DNA from: Progne subis subis
Taxonomy: Eukaryota; Chordata; Aves; Passeriformes; Hirundinidae
Direction of reading: 5' to 3'
Length of the DNA: 64,000 bases
Assembly (NCBI GenBank): GCA_022316685.1
Contig: JAKJHU010000082.1
Coordinates: 3,720,001 to 3,784,000, forward strand
How positions within the stretch are numbered: the stretch's first letter is position 1; every line of letters begins with the position of its first letter. The notes beneath the pieces are model-generated. The model was not told where the DNA came from, searched no databases, and saw nothing but the letters and a program-made list of their open reading frames with translations. Made by a program: the position numbers and the translations under genes. This document shows, piece by piece, positions 34,701-53,345 of the stretch.

Positions 34701-37700
34701 TTGCTATCAAATGGCACGGTCAGTAAATTCAAATTCTTACAGATCTTATTGGGCACTATATAGTGGCAAAGTGATAGGAATGCATCCCACATTCATGGGT
34801 TTCATAGTTCAGATTTAGCTGTTGGTTTTATCACTCTCCTTGAAGCTGTGTATTGTCCTGTGAGAAAGCCACTCCTTGCTGCAGATGTGTCTGGAGCATG
34901 GGCAGATAGCTTTAAAACTCTTTAGAGTTCTTTTGTCTCTTCCTGGCATTTTTGGCCAAATTGTCAAGAGATCCCATCCCAGAAATTTTGTGCTGCAGCC
35001 TTGGTCACGGCTGATTGTCCCTCCAAGCTCAGGGAGTGTTCCCTCAGATGACCTGCCACGCTGCTGCCAGTTGCACAGGTGTGTTGGTTGGTGCAGTGAC
35101 CTGCTGAGCAGTGCTGAGAGCTTGGCAGTACAAGCAGACTCCTGCAAGAAGAGTGCTGCAGTCCTGCTTTGATTCCATCTGGCTCTCCCATCACGAGAGA
35201 ATAGGGATTTGCTTACTATGACAGTGATCTGTGCTGGTGTACATACAGAGGGGTTTTTTTACAGTAACACAGACAGATGTAAGCATGAGTCCTTTTTGTA
35301 ACAATAAGCTAACATAAGCTTCAAATATGAGGCAACTGAGGGACAATTGGCTCTGCTGCCATTCTTTATGTATACAAGACACTAAAGACTTCTTATTACA
35401 GTCTTGTCCTAATAATTACTGCTGGCTTAATAACGGGCCTGTTGGTACACATCAGGCTCCTCACACTGTTGAAACAGGAACTGCTGTTGGAGGTAGTGTT
35501 CAAACAAAGTCTTCCCACTGCTGACGGTTTGGGTTCTTCTCTTTCCTTCCTCTCAGCAGTCCCTCCTTTGACTACAAGTACTGTGTCTCCATCTTTGGCA
35601 CTGCTGGCCAACAATCTTTCCATGCCTCCGAGCGATTTGCCACCTGGTGCCTCGCCGAGGAAGAAACCCCGTAAGCAGCAGCATGTCATCTCCACAGAGG
35701 AAGGGGACATGATGGAAACAAACAGTACTGATGATGAGAAATCCACTGCCAAAAGTTTGCTGGTGAAGGCAGAGAAGCGAAAGTCTCCTCCAAAGGAGTA
35801 TATAGGTAATGACATTCCTGATGTCTTTGTTCTTATTCAGGGCTGTGTATTTTCTCTTCTGTTTGTTTCTCAGAAAAGATGCTCTGTCACATTCCCACTT
35901 CCTAAATACGAGTAGTAGAGAATCCAAGTGTCTGTTCCTCACCAGTTTTTGTATAACGCTGGGAAAATGTCAGGGAAAACGAATTTTCTCAACACACGTT
36001 TTGTATGAGGTGGCACTTACTGATCTGCTGCTGGAGTTCTTGTGGGTGCTGACCTGGTTCCCCTCCTTGATGATAACTCAGTTCTGGATCCTTTCGTAGA
36101 TGAGGAAGGCGTGAGATACGTCCCTGTGCGTCCCAGGCCGCCGATCACGCTGCTCCGCCATTACCGCAACCCCTGGAAAGCTGCGTACCACCACTTCCAG
36201 AGATACAGCGACGTCCGCGTCAAAGGTCGGTCCCTGCAGGGAGCGGAAGGGAAGGGAAGGAGGCCACACAGAATTAGCTGTAGTTTTGTAAATGAAAAAA
36301 TGGGTGTGGTTATTGATAGATCTGCTTATGTGCAGTGATAGAAGCTTGCTCACAAAAGGTATCCTCGCAAAAGCGACGTGCTGTGGTGATAGGCTGCAGC
36401 TGAGTTTTCTCATTTGCCACCTAACACTTGCCAGTTTAATCATAAACACTCTTATATTTAGTGTAAGTAGTCTTGTCAAGTATTAATTGGGCTTTTAAAG
36501 AAGACTTTTTTACCCAATACAAGGGAAACAGATATCAGGTACTGTCCTCCAGACTTTTTAGCTAGTATTTTAGAATTTGTAAGCAGACTGGGTTTTCACA
36601 ACTGTGCAAATACATCTAGGACAGAGTAGAAGTAGTTCGAGGTGGACCATTTACTTGTTTGTGCCAGGTGTTTGAAACACTGAGCACTACATTCTTTAAA
36701 TGAGGAAAAAATGGGTTATGGTATAATCTTTCTGAAAGTACAGATAACCTGTTAGTCAGTGAGAGCAGAGTCAGGTACATGGCAGATGGGGAGTCACTTT
36801 CCTGTCGGAATCAAAATGTTCCTCATTGTCACTTATTAGGGTGTAGGGGGAGCAGAACTTGGCTTATTATTTGAGAAGAGAGGACCTGGCCAACTCCTGA
36901 AATTTGAGTACTGTATTCTTGTGTTTCCTGGTGACAGAAGAGAAGAAGGCCATGCTGCAAGAGATTGCCAATCAGAAGGGTGTGTCCTGTCGTGCACAAG
37001 GGTGGAAGGTCCATCTCTGTGCAGCGCAGCTCCTACAGCTGGTAGGTGCACGGGGCTCGGAGCTTCCTGCAACATGGGGGAACGTGAAGCTGTGTAAGAC
37101 AGGAAGGCGTTTTTACAAACTCAGTACATTGGGATGCCCTAAAGGAGCTGGTGTGTAGCGCCCAAAGGGAGTGGGACATGCTTTCCCCTTTTTCAGGAAT
37201 GTGGCATAAGTGGCTTGGAAACTTGGAGTGTTGGTTTTGATCCAGACATAAGAGCTGATGTATTTTGTACAGATGATCAAAACTGGCAACTCCTCCTGCT
37301 GATGCACAGGTCTGAAGAAGCGTCTGTTTGGGATGGTGCGGCTGATCTGAGGAGGCAGCACTGATCCACATTCCTGGATGCTTCTGTTTCAGGTTGGGGG
37401 TGAGGTAGGTGCTCTGCATTTTAGCACCAAACTCCCCAAAACCTCTGCATTCCTGGAATAGTATTGTGAGCAGTAGGGGAAGCAGTTGTGGTAGGATCCA
37501 TGTCTCTTCAGAAGAGGAGCAATCCTGTAAATAGGATGTTAAAAGGAATGATAGTGCCACATTTTTGTCAGAAGCTCCACCTTCTGAATTACTGACAAGA
37601 GCAGCTGAGAGGGGAATGGATTGTCACTGTTTCTGCGTAGCTTTGTTAACATGGGCGAGTCTTTGCCAGCTTGGCAGTGACCCTTCTCATGAAGGGCTGA

Positions 37701-38191
37701 TGTCTTGTAGACAAACCTGGAGCACGATGTATATGAGAGACTGACTGCCCTGCAGGAGGGACTCATTCCTAAGAAAAAGGCAGCGACCGATGATGACTTG
37801 CATCGAATCAATGAGCTGATACAGGTAGGTCCTGTGGCCTCTCTGCCCAAAACCATCCCCTCAGTCACAAGGCATCCTACTGCTGTTAGTAAAAGCTAAA
37901 GCTGACCTAAAAAAACCCCACGTGGGTTCGCTTCCTGTGTCATCAGTTACAAGGGGCACAAGCAGGGAAGTGGAAAGGCATTGCTTAGAACAGGCATTTC
38001 TGCTCTGGTTAATGACAAGCGTTTCCTTTCAGGGGAACATGCAGAGGTGTAAACTCGTGATGGATCAAATCAATGAGGCTCGAGACTCCATGCTAAAGGT
38101 CTTGGATCACAAGGATCGTGTTTTGAAGCTTCTAAACAAGAATGGAACTGTCAAGAAAGTTTCCAAATTGAAGCGAAAGGAGAAGGTTTGA
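19597..38191 (+). CDS. SAP130: Sin3A-associated protein SAP130, complete (apparent one-base frameshift in exon 13)
   Basis: SAP130 is a nuclear subunit of the mSin3A-HDAC corepressor; its conserved C-terminal region mediates Sin3A interaction. Coding exons: 19597-19708, 20482-20717, 21269-21427, 22477-22588, 24092-24216, 24994-25118, 25669-25819, 26008-26098, 26384-26488, 27524-27665, 27924-28045, 30303-30606, 31570-31747, 32989-33093, 33824-34185, 35557-35805, 36100-36225, 36938-37041, 37711-37824 and 38033-38191. The start MSSQQFPRSGAP matches the conserved human MSSQQFPR start. The middle is Ser/Thr/Pro/Ala-rich and low in structure. The C-terminal part (exons 17-21) is almost identical to human, for example KKPRKQQHVISTEEGDMM and KEYIDEEGVRYVPVRPRPP. 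Lengths sum to 3,181 nt, one more than a whole frame. The extra base is in exon 13, where the frame as read stops at 30596-30598. Without it the product would be 1,059 residues, close to the human 1,048-1,083. Confidence 0.96.
20482..20717 (+). CDS. SAP130: SAP130 exon 3
   Basis: 236 nt, residues 38-116. Contains REEKQEPVVVRPYPQVQML and VTAPPAHLTPAVPLSFSDGL, near-identical to human. The acceptor is tttcgctag and the donor GTAATG. Confidence 0.96.
21269..21427 (+). CDS. SAP130: SAP130 exon 4
   Basis: 159 nt, residues 117-169, both ends phase 0. Encodes KPTMPSRPIAPAPPSTLS and KVPGQVTVTMES, as in human. Confidence 0.96.
22477..22588 (+). CDS. SAP130: SAP130 exon 5
   Basis: 112 nt, residues 170-206. 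Encodes GHPSNLHHIMATNVQMSIIR and GPPLHIGASHLPR. Confidence 0.96.
24092..24216 (+). CDS. SAP130: SAP130 exon 6, followed by a GC donor
   Basis: 125 nt, residues 207-248 (VMSSSKVTTVLRPASQLPNA, PAVQHIIHQPIQ). To continue into S-R-P-P-V-T-T as in human, the exon must end at CAG (24216), so the intron begins GCAGGT: a GC-AG intron. The nearby GT at 24221 would add four bases and break the frame. Confidence 0.9.
24994..25118 (+). CDS. SAP130: SAP130 exon 7
   Basis: 125 nt, residues 249-290. Encodes IPPAVVATVSATRAQSPVIT. A run of about 20 T just upstream (about 24969-24988) forms the polypyrimidine tract before the taatag acceptor. Confidence 0.94.
25669..25819 (+). CDS. SAP130: SAP130 exon 8
   Basis: 151 nt, residues 290-340 (RPTLSIQQHAPSAAISIQRP, ITLPSHPAIGT). 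GC-rich third positions compared with flanking introns. Confidence 0.95.
26008..26098 (+). CDS. SAP130: SAP130 exon 9
   Basis: 91 nt, residues 341-370 (KTIFSTGTPVAAATVAPILA). The acceptor is tttcatag and the donor GTGAG. Confidence 0.95.
26384..26488 (+). CDS. SAP130: SAP130 exon 10
   Basis: 105 nt, residues 371-405 (GSVSHTQAPTSTIVTMTMPS, AVTTSNIPV). The length is a multiple of three and both ends share a phase, so skipping it would keep the frame. Confidence 0.95.
27524..27665 (+). CDS. SAP130: SAP130 exon 11
   Basis: 142 nt, residues 406-453 (KVVPQQITHTSPRIQSDY, HRASPNPVAMETRNDN). Confidence 0.95.
27924..28045 (+). CDS. SAP130: SAP130 exon 12
   Basis: 122 nt, residues 453-493 (VPVQFQYFLPTYPPSAYPL, YTPITSSVSTIRQYP), a tyrosine- and proline-rich conserved block. 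Confidence 0.96.
28775..29030 (-). mobile_element. CR1 LINE fragment, minus orientation, in a SAP130 intron
   Basis: The sequence runs from an AGAATCATAG start through gaaagacctttaagatcatc, ccagggatgg and ttctcctaatatccaatgt, and matches the reverse complement of avian CR1 3' ends as I recall them. It is diverged, so old. Boundaries approximate. Confidence 0.85.
30303..30606 (+). CDS. SAP130: SAP130 exon 13 with 10-residue tandem repeats and an apparent frameshift
   Basis: 304 nt, beginning VSAQAPNSAITAQTGVGVAS and running through the conserved HLNPMQLMTVDASHARHIQ into tandem GIQPAPISAQ units. After the repeats, five G at 30586-30590 shift the frame, and the frame as read ends at TAA 30596-30598. 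With one G fewer, the following residues T-P-K-T-S and the next exon's A-V-V-L-A-D-G align with human KTSAVVLADG. The donor GTAAG follows 30606. Confidence 0.92.
30425..30577 (+). repeat. SAP130: Five-unit, 30-bp coding tandem repeat in SAP130
   Basis: Units start at 30425, 30455, 30485, 30515 (33 bp, diverged) and 30548. The first two are identical in DNA. They encode GIQPAPISAQ twice, GIQPAPIGTQ, a diverged GLHPAAPMGAQ and GLQPAPIGAQ. Human SAP130 carries a similar array, so the array itself is ancient. The identical first two units suggest recent duplication or homogenisation. Confidence 0.93.
31570..31747 (+). CDS. SAP130: SAP130 exon 14
   Basis: 178 nt after a ctccccag acceptor. Encodes VVLADGATIVANPISN and GSSPRPSILRKKPATDG, as in human. 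The donor is GTGAGT, leaving two bases of a glycine codon. Confidence 0.95.
32989..33093 (+). CDS. SAP130: SAP130 exon 15, probable cassette exon
   Basis: 105 nt encoding LAVRKSLIPPQPPEVASTRV and STSGSPRPAG. It enters and leaves in the same phase, so skipping it joins exon 14 to exon 16 in frame, giving D-G-G-K-P-K-P. I recall this segment in some human SAP130 isoforms and not others, so alternative use is likely. The acceptor is tctttcag and the donor GTAAG. Confidence 0.85.
33824..34185 (+). CDS. SAP130: SAP130 exon 16
   Basis: 362 nt, the longest coding exon: a Pro/Ala/Thr-rich linker, then VPEIKIKEEMEPMDIMRPVS. The I-K-E-E sequence fits a psi-K-x-E SUMO consensus. The upstream pyrimidine tract contains three CTTCG copies (33791-33805). 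Confidence 0.95.
35557..35805 (+). CDS. SAP130: SAP130 exon 17
   Basis: 249 nt starting the conserved C-terminal module: SPSLALLANNLSMPPSDLPP, a basic SPRKKPRKQQHV patch (possible nuclear localisation signal), then EEGDMMETNSTDDEKST and VKAEKRKSPPKEYI. Confidence 0.96.
36100..36225 (+). CDS. SAP130: SAP130 exon 18
   Basis: 126 nt encoding EEGVRYVPVRPRPPITLLRH and NPWKAAYHHFQRYSDVRVK, identical to human as recalled. It belongs to the conserved C-terminal SAP130 domain. Confidence 0.97.
36938..37041 (+). CDS. SAP130: SAP130 exon 19
   Basis: 104 nt encoding EEKKAMLQEIANQKGVSCRA and GWKVHLCAAQLLQL. The donor is GTAGGT. Confidence 0.97.
37711..37824 (+). CDS. SAP130: SAP130 exon 20
   Basis: 114 nt, both ends phase 0, encoding TNLEHDVYERLTALQEGLIP and KKKAATDDDLHRINELIQ. 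Confidence 0.97.
38033..38191 (+). CDS. SAP130: SAP130 last coding exon
   Basis: 159 nt ending in TGA at 38189-38191. Encodes GNMQRCKLVMDQINEARDSM and the basic tail VKKVSKLKRKEKV, identical to the human end. Confidence 0.97.
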   Translation, partial: GNMQRCKLVMDQINEARDSMLKVLDHKDRVLKLLNKNGTVKKVSKLKRKEKV

Positions 38192-38282
38192 ACGCAGCCT
38201 AATGACTTTGGAAATGGAGAACGTGTACAGAACGGAGCTGAACCTTTTTGTAGTTTGGGTTTATTTTTAAGCAGAGCATCGG

Positions 38283-38288
38283 AATAAA
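38283..38288 (+). terminator. SAP130: Proximal AATAAA poly(A) signal of SAP130
   Basis: AATAAA about 90 bases after the stop codon. It would give a very short 3' UTR. Only a weak GT-rich element follows. Confidence 0.4.
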
Positions 38289-38853
38289 AAAGGATGAGTT
38301 TAGGGAACAGATGGACACGTGAAGCCTGGTGACCTGAAGGGATTGTCCTCGATCTTGTCATAATGAACCAAGATTTCTCTCAGGCTCATCCCTTTTTAAA
38401 GTCTTTCCAGTCCCACTGTTTAACTCCTGATGTGTCAGGTCTGGACACAGCTGTAAGGCAGGAGGTTGTGCAGGGGACTCCAGGAGGTTGACATACAGCT
38501 ATGGACCCAGACAGCAGCCAAGCTTCCAGCAGTGGAAATGGCACCCCTTTCAGTTACGCCATTCAGTTCTCATCCTGACCCTCCAGTGTCTAAAGCAGCC
38601 TTCTTACAGCAGTGCCACTGCACTAGGGGATCTGCCACAAAGAATCTCCAACAGCTCACAAGTCCTAGCTGTCAAGACAAAAATAAGAAAAGGATAAAAA
38701 ACCGGGGGGAGGGGGGGAAATCATTTCAAAGTGATATTGTAGTGTCTGTGTCTGTGTTGGTGCTCTGGGATACTTGTGTTGAGGTACCTCTTGCAGAGGT
38801 GCTGTAGCTGGTGTAATGTTAATTGTACGTACCACATACATCCTGAAAACATG

Positions 38854-38859
38854 AATAAA
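38854..38859 (+). terminator. SAP130: Distal AATAAA poly(A) signal of SAP130
   Basis: AATAAA followed within 20-50 bases by a strongly T/GT-rich stretch (gggttttgtatgtgggc, gtttgtgt), a good cleavage and polyadenylation configuration. Confidence 0.65.
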
Positions 38860-38879
38860 GGAATTGGAGGGTTTTGTAT

Positions 38880-40640
38880 GTGGGCAGTTTGTGTACCTTT
38901 GTACCAGTGAAACTCTTCAAGCTGTAAACTTGAAAATGAAGCTTTAGAAGAAGCCTGAGGAGAGAAGAAAGGAGCATGTTGGGAAGCAGCCAGCACCTTC
39001 TGCTGTGGAGGGTGAGTAATGCAGTTCCCAGTTCACAGTCCTAAAGATGAAATATGGATTATCCCCCATGCACTTGTGCATTTAGCCTTAATATTTTAGA
39101 AAAATTGCTAAATCAGTTCATTTTTAGTCTCCTCAGCAGGAAACTTCAGTGTCATGAACTAACTCTGTTAAGGATATATTCTTTTTCTCATCCAGTTATA
39201 GTGCTGTTCTCTTGCCTTTATTCAAAACTGAGTTCTTTCAGAACTTAGATTAAAAACATTTATTCTTATTTTCTGATTTTTATAATTAGAGAAGTAAGTA
39301 GAATGCCCGTATCCACACTGATTTGTTTTCTTTTTTGACACGTGCAAACCAAGTTTATTTCAGCTTTGGATGGTAGTCTTTCATATTAGCTTGATTTTGC
39401 ATGTTCAAATCAAATCACTTCCATTGTAAGATGCAGTTCTAATATAATGATAATGTAACTTCAATATTAGGAAAGTGACAGTCATTGTGTGTGTATGTTG
39501 AAATTAAAAGAGGTAAGACCAGAAAAGGTGGGAATTAAACTGCTGCAGTCACCTCACATTTCTTGTGCTTCAGGAACAGAACAACATGCACAACTGGTCA
39601 TGTATTTGTTTAATGTTGTCAGGGTAATAAAACACAGCGACAACACTCCCAGGTTCCTAAGGACTGTACAAGAAGCTCTCTGGTGATTATGAAGTGAACT
39701 TTTGTAGGATTGGGAACTGTTTCATATCTTGGCAAAGGGGTTTTACGTGCATACCAAGGTGGTACCAGCAAAGAGTGAGGTATGTGGGGGGGAAGAAAGG
39801 AGGGAAGGATTCTTTTAAACACTGCAAAAGTTAGGAACTCGCTCTTTGTCTGTTCTGGGTATTCTCACCCAATTCGTTGTAACCTTAGTTTTCATTAGTT
39901 TCATTTCAAGGCTGCCATCTAGACTTAAAAGGATGATGCTGTTCCATAACCTTAGAATGGCAGCAATTACAGTGATCCACTCATGCTGTGGAAACTATGT
40001 AGATTCTGTAATCTTGAAGGCTAGGAGCAAACTGGTGTTTGAAGAAGGTGTCCCAGCCCATGGCAGGGAGTGGAACAAACCAAGCTTGAATGTCCTTTCA
40101 TTCTGTGATTTTATTCTATAGCAGACAGTAAGAGCCACTGACATTCAACCAGATTTCTCCAGCTCACACTTTTATGCCTCTTATTTAGTGCTTAAGCTTC
40201 GATGAGAAATGGCATAAATTCCATATTGCAGTCTTGAAAGGGTTGCAGTGTGTGTACTCTAGGCTACTCAAAGTTTGCTCTTCATTTTGCCCAGGTGAAT
40301 TAGGAACGAGCGCTGTGGTTTTCTCTGTCCCGTCCCTTATGTATGCCAAGCACACCTCGTACAGCCACAACAACCCTGAGGGACTCCGAACCGCCCGCTG
40401 CCAGAGAATTCTCTCAGGGTGGAATGCAGGGCCGCTATTTCTGCACGAAGTCCTGAAACCCTTGATGAAGTAACTACTTCTCTGCTTTGGTTTTTATGGT
40501 GCTGTGAAGAAGGGTGGAGGGAATGATTTGGGTGCCCCGTTGCCAATCGGCAATACGAAAAAAGTAATTTCTCTGCCGGCGTGAGATCGACGTCTCTGCC
40601 ACCAATATGTTAGGGTTTATGTTAGTGTAACTAAAGCCGA
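38880..40640. other. Intergenic region between SAP130 and AMMECR1L
   Basis: AT-rich, with no recognisable exon, RNA gene or repeat family. Short open frames on both strands lack splice support or protein similarity that I recognise. Confidence 0.55.
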
Positions 40641-41040
40641 CGCAGTGACCGAAGCCGCCCCCCGTCAGGGCCGGGCCGGAACGCCGCTCTCCCCTCACAC
40701 GAACCCGCCCTCAGCGCGCCGGGCCGAACCAACGCTCCGGACAGCGAGGGGGGGGAGGAGGGGGCAAAGGGGTGGGAATGACTCCCCCGCTTCGAGCAGC
40801 TCAATGGACGCTCGGGCCTTGCGCCCCGCCCTCTGAGACGTCATCGCGCCGCTGGCCAATGGCAGTGCGGCGCTGCCCCTGAGTGACGTCCCCGTCCCCG
40901 GAACTGTTTGTTCCCTCACGTGCGGTGCTCACGTGACGGGGAGGGCGCGGAAGCGCCCGTCTCTATGGTTTCCTTGTGGGGCAGAGCGCCCGCCCTGGGG
41001 CCTTGGTTGGGTTGGCGCCGCCGGGAGGCTGGCGGACTAT
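40640..41040 (+). promoter_or_regulatory. AMMECR1L: AMMECR1L promoter CpG island with CRE-like, CCAAT and two CACGTG E-box elements
   Basis: An abrupt rise in GC and CpG begins near 40640. Motifs seen directly: GACGTCAT at 40837-40844 and TGACGTC at 40884-40890 (both CRE-like), CCAAT at 40856-40860, and CACGTG at 40917-40922 and 40930-40935. The second E-box reads CTCACGTGAC, as in USF/TFE-type sites. There is no TATA box. The position upstream of the putative untranslated exon suggests initiation near 40950-41040. Confidence 0.6.
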
Positions 41041-41287
41041 GAGTGTCCGTCCCTCATTACCTCACGGCCGGGAGGAGGAGGAGGAGGAGGAGGAGGCTGC
41101 CGGGATAGCGGCGGACCTGCCCGCGGCCTCGCTCCGGTCCTCCGGCCGCCCCGGGAAGCCCCGGCCGCGGCGGGCCCTGCCCGCTCCCCCGCCCGCCGGG
41201 CCCGCTTCTCCGGGGAGCCTCGCCCAGGCCCATGGCCCCATGAGGCGGCAGAAGGCTGCGAGGCAGCAACGGCGGCGGCGGGGCTGA
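41039..41287 (+). other. Upstream ORF with poly-glutamate in the AMMECR1L 5' region (82 codons)
   Basis: An ATG at 41039 opens MSVRPSLPHGR, then eight GAG glutamate codons, then a Pro/Arg/Ala-rich stretch, ending at TGA 41285-41287. It lies wholly upstream of the candidate donor at 41319, so if transcription starts before 41039 it would be a genuine upstream ORF. It may equally be chance in a CpG island. Confidence 0.3.
41070..41096 (+). repeat. (GAG/GGA)n microsatellite
   Basis: About eight to nine GAG/GGA triplets in the AMMECR1L CpG island, coding for glutamate in the upstream ORF. Confidence 0.85.
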
Positions 41288-41318
41288 GGCGGAGGAGAAG
41301 CCGGGACGGGTGCAGGAG

Positions 41319-43298
41319 GTGGGTGAACCCGCCGGGGCTGTGCGGGAGGCAGGGGCGGAGGGGGCCCCCGAATCCGCCCCCCCCGGCCCGGGCAGGGGGA
41401 GGCCGCAGGGGGTCCCGCTCCGCGGCGCCCCCTGGCGGTCACGGTGGAGCTCGGGGGGGTCGGGCCGGGGGCACGGGGGGTCCCCGGGGGCTCCCCGGGC
41501 CGGGCCCCGGGGGGCTGCGGGACCCTCCCCGAACACCCCGCAAAGTTTGTGTGCGGGAGCCCGGGGCTCGTCCCGCGGCCGGCGCGGTGCCCCGGTGTGC
41601 CCCCCGCCCGCCCGCGGGGCGCTCCCGGGAAGCGGAGCTGGAGCCGAGCGGCCGCCTTTGTTAGGCCCCTGCTGCAGAGGAGGGGAGAAGAGAGGGAAGC
41701 TCCCCCTTGCCCCTGCCACGTCTCCGATCTTTAATCAAGTGTTGTGCTTCCAGATAAATAAATAATGATTTCTCTTCCCCAATGCGGCTGAGCCGTCAGT
41801 GGTGAAAGGGTTCAGCACCCTCAGAACCAGAGCAGGTTACTTTTAATAGGCACTGAAGAATTTTCATGGTTGCTTTGTCAAAGTTACGCTTTTCTTTTGC
41901 CTGGTTTGGTTTCTTTTCCTCTTTTTTTATTTTTAAAATAATTTTGGTTTTTTATTGTTATTGCAAAAGTGGAGATCAAAGGAAAATTATCATTTTCCTT
42001 AGGTCTTGTAAATTGTTTCTTATGGTCTTTCTAAAACCTTGAGGTGAGGATTCCTTAGCAGAGCAAGCACTGCGGGCATGTGAGGTGCACCTCTCAACAC
42101 GCCTTACACCAGTTCTGGTTCGGTTCAGAGTACTGTGACTCCTGCTGTGACCGATGGAACTTCACGAGTAAAGTTTACTGTCTTTGCACGTGCAGAGACG
42201 GGACGGAGTTGTCACAACCTGGATTTCAGTGCGTGTCATCCCTCATCCCCAGTATTGTGTTTGTGATCTCAGCTTGGGAGGGTTGGAGGGCTGCTCTGAG
42301 AGCTGAGTGTGATTTCAGTCCCCCTGGTGTGTTCTCTGTGACTCACGTGCCCGTGCTTTCAGCCCCATTTGACTCCCCTGCTGTATTCAGATCTCCTGGC
42401 GATGTTGGTCTTTAAGTTCCTGCCACTGACCTGTAATCCTTGCCTATCATGTTTGTTCATCTCTGTCTGCACAGCCTTTTCTCCCTGTGTTTGTTCCTCC
42501 CCTTCTTGTGGTGCATGAGCTCATATTCTCATCTTTGCAGGCAAAACACTGTTCTGGGTTGTTGGGTATTTTAATACCCTGCCTGTTTCCTGCTATTATC
42601 ACTTTCCTCTGTTCATACCGTGCTGGCTTCAGCTCTTCCTGTCATGCACGTCTTGTCTGTACCCCCTGCATGTTTATTTGGGAGCTGTATTCATTCACCC
42701 GGTCCCAGAAAGTAAATGCAGATTCCAGTTTGTGGTCGGGAAAATAGTCTGTAGTTTAGAAAATGGTGGTTTCAGTGCTTTTAGCTCCTCTTTGATCTCG
42801 CCAGTGCTAAATCAAGGGCAACACCCCTGGGAGTCCAACCCCAAAGGTGTCATTTTGGGCTGTTGTCATTCAGGACTCATTAATGGGGAAGGGAAATGCA
42901 CTTTTTTGCTACTAGTGCAGGCATTGACTGAGGAGGAATGGATGAGCATGAAAGTAGTGGATAGGGGTGTATCTGTAGTCCCAAGTCTTTTTTTCTTCTG
43001 TTTTCCCACAGTTTTGTTCTTTTTATGGGAAATCTGGTTACGTTTTTTTTTGTGATTAGCCACCTATTAAAGTGTTCAATACCTTGGAAAGTGCGATTAC
43101 ATGCATGTTTTGTCCATACTCTTCCATTTATGTGTGAAAACACCCATTCTGCTGAACTGGCTTTAGTGCTGTGTTTGGTCACCTGGTTTGGAGGGGTTTT
43201 TTCCTCTGTTTGTAGCAGAAGCAAGGAAGCAGCTGTTGGTTTTTCACCTGTAACTCTTTGTGTAATACTTCTCCCCTCTCCCCACCCCTCCGTGCCAG
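41319..43298 (+). other. AMMECR1L: AMMECR1L intron 1 (tentative)
   Basis: From the CpG-island donor to the acceptor before the coding exon. The first 400 bases remain CpG-rich; the remainder is T-rich. No additional exon recognised. Confidence 0.35.
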
Positions 43299-52725
<9,427 letters not shown>

Positions 52726-53345
52726 CACACGGCTGCATGACCAGTCCCACTCCCCAGTTGCTGCCAACGGCTATGACATCATCGGGGCGGACGCCTCCTC
52801 TTCCTGGTCCAGTTACTTCTATTACTGCACCATTTTATGATGCTAGCTTCCGTTGCCAAGTCTGCCTTCCCACTGACCTGGGGGGAGGACGAGAGCGTGA
52901 CAGGACTTCAGGGGCCCACGCCTTATCTCAGCCTTCCCTCCCAGCAGGGGTTCAGTTGGATTGGGGCTCCATGCCTACGAACTGTCGTGAGGTGCAGAAG
53001 ACCTTAAGGAGTGAAAGTGCTGCTTCGGACCGATATGTTCCTTGGTGTTACTGACGCTCTGGAGACTTGTTTGTTATGGAAGCCCCCCAGATCAAGTAGG
53101 AGCATTCCCCTGGCAGCCTGGGCAACGGAGTCCAATGAAACATTTTTTAGGTTCTTTTTAATTTTTTTTTAACCTCTGGTATCTGTTGTGTACTGAGAGC
53201 TGATTGCGGTCCCCACGCGTCGCAGGCGGACATCATGATTTTGGGGAGGGTTGAACACCTGGATAGCACCCCATCCTCATGGACAGAAAACATGTGAAAA
53301 ATTAATCCATAATTTAAATAAACCCTTGAAGGCTTTAAGGTTCAG
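52726..53345 (+). other. AMMECR1L: AMMECR1L 3' UTR (minimum extent)
   Basis: From the stop to just beyond the first AATAAA (53317-53322). Longer transcripts are possible: further AATAAA hexamers lie at 55980-55985, 56496-56501 and 56711-56716. Confidence 0.5.
53317..53322 (+). terminator. AMMECR1L: First AATAAA poly(A) signal after AMMECR1L
   Basis: AATAAA about 590 bases past the stop, followed by a GT-rich stretch (cttggtaggttggattcttggtg). A reasonable but unproven cleavage signal. Confidence 0.45.

Larger units (their letters stand above)
38192..38880 (+). other. SAP130: SAP130 3' UTR
   Basis: Runs from the TGA to about 20 bases past the distal AATAAA at 38854-38859. No ORF of note. The exact cleavage site is inferred. 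Confidence 0.7.
41000..41318 (+). other. AMMECR1L: Probable untranslated first exon of AMMECR1L
   Basis: GC-rich sequence ending at a GGAG|GTGGGT donor (GT at 41319-41320). It would splice to the acceptor gtgccag before 43299, 38 bases upstream of the coding ATG. The 5' edge is arbitrary. Other donors in the island are possible. Confidence 0.35.

Noticed and set aside
40933..41719. Long open frames on both strands of the AMMECR1L CpG island (up to 243 codons)
   Set aside because: Composition-driven, several overlapping registers, no recognisable domain. Only the ATG-initiated poly-Glu ORF was kept, as a low-confidence upstream ORF.
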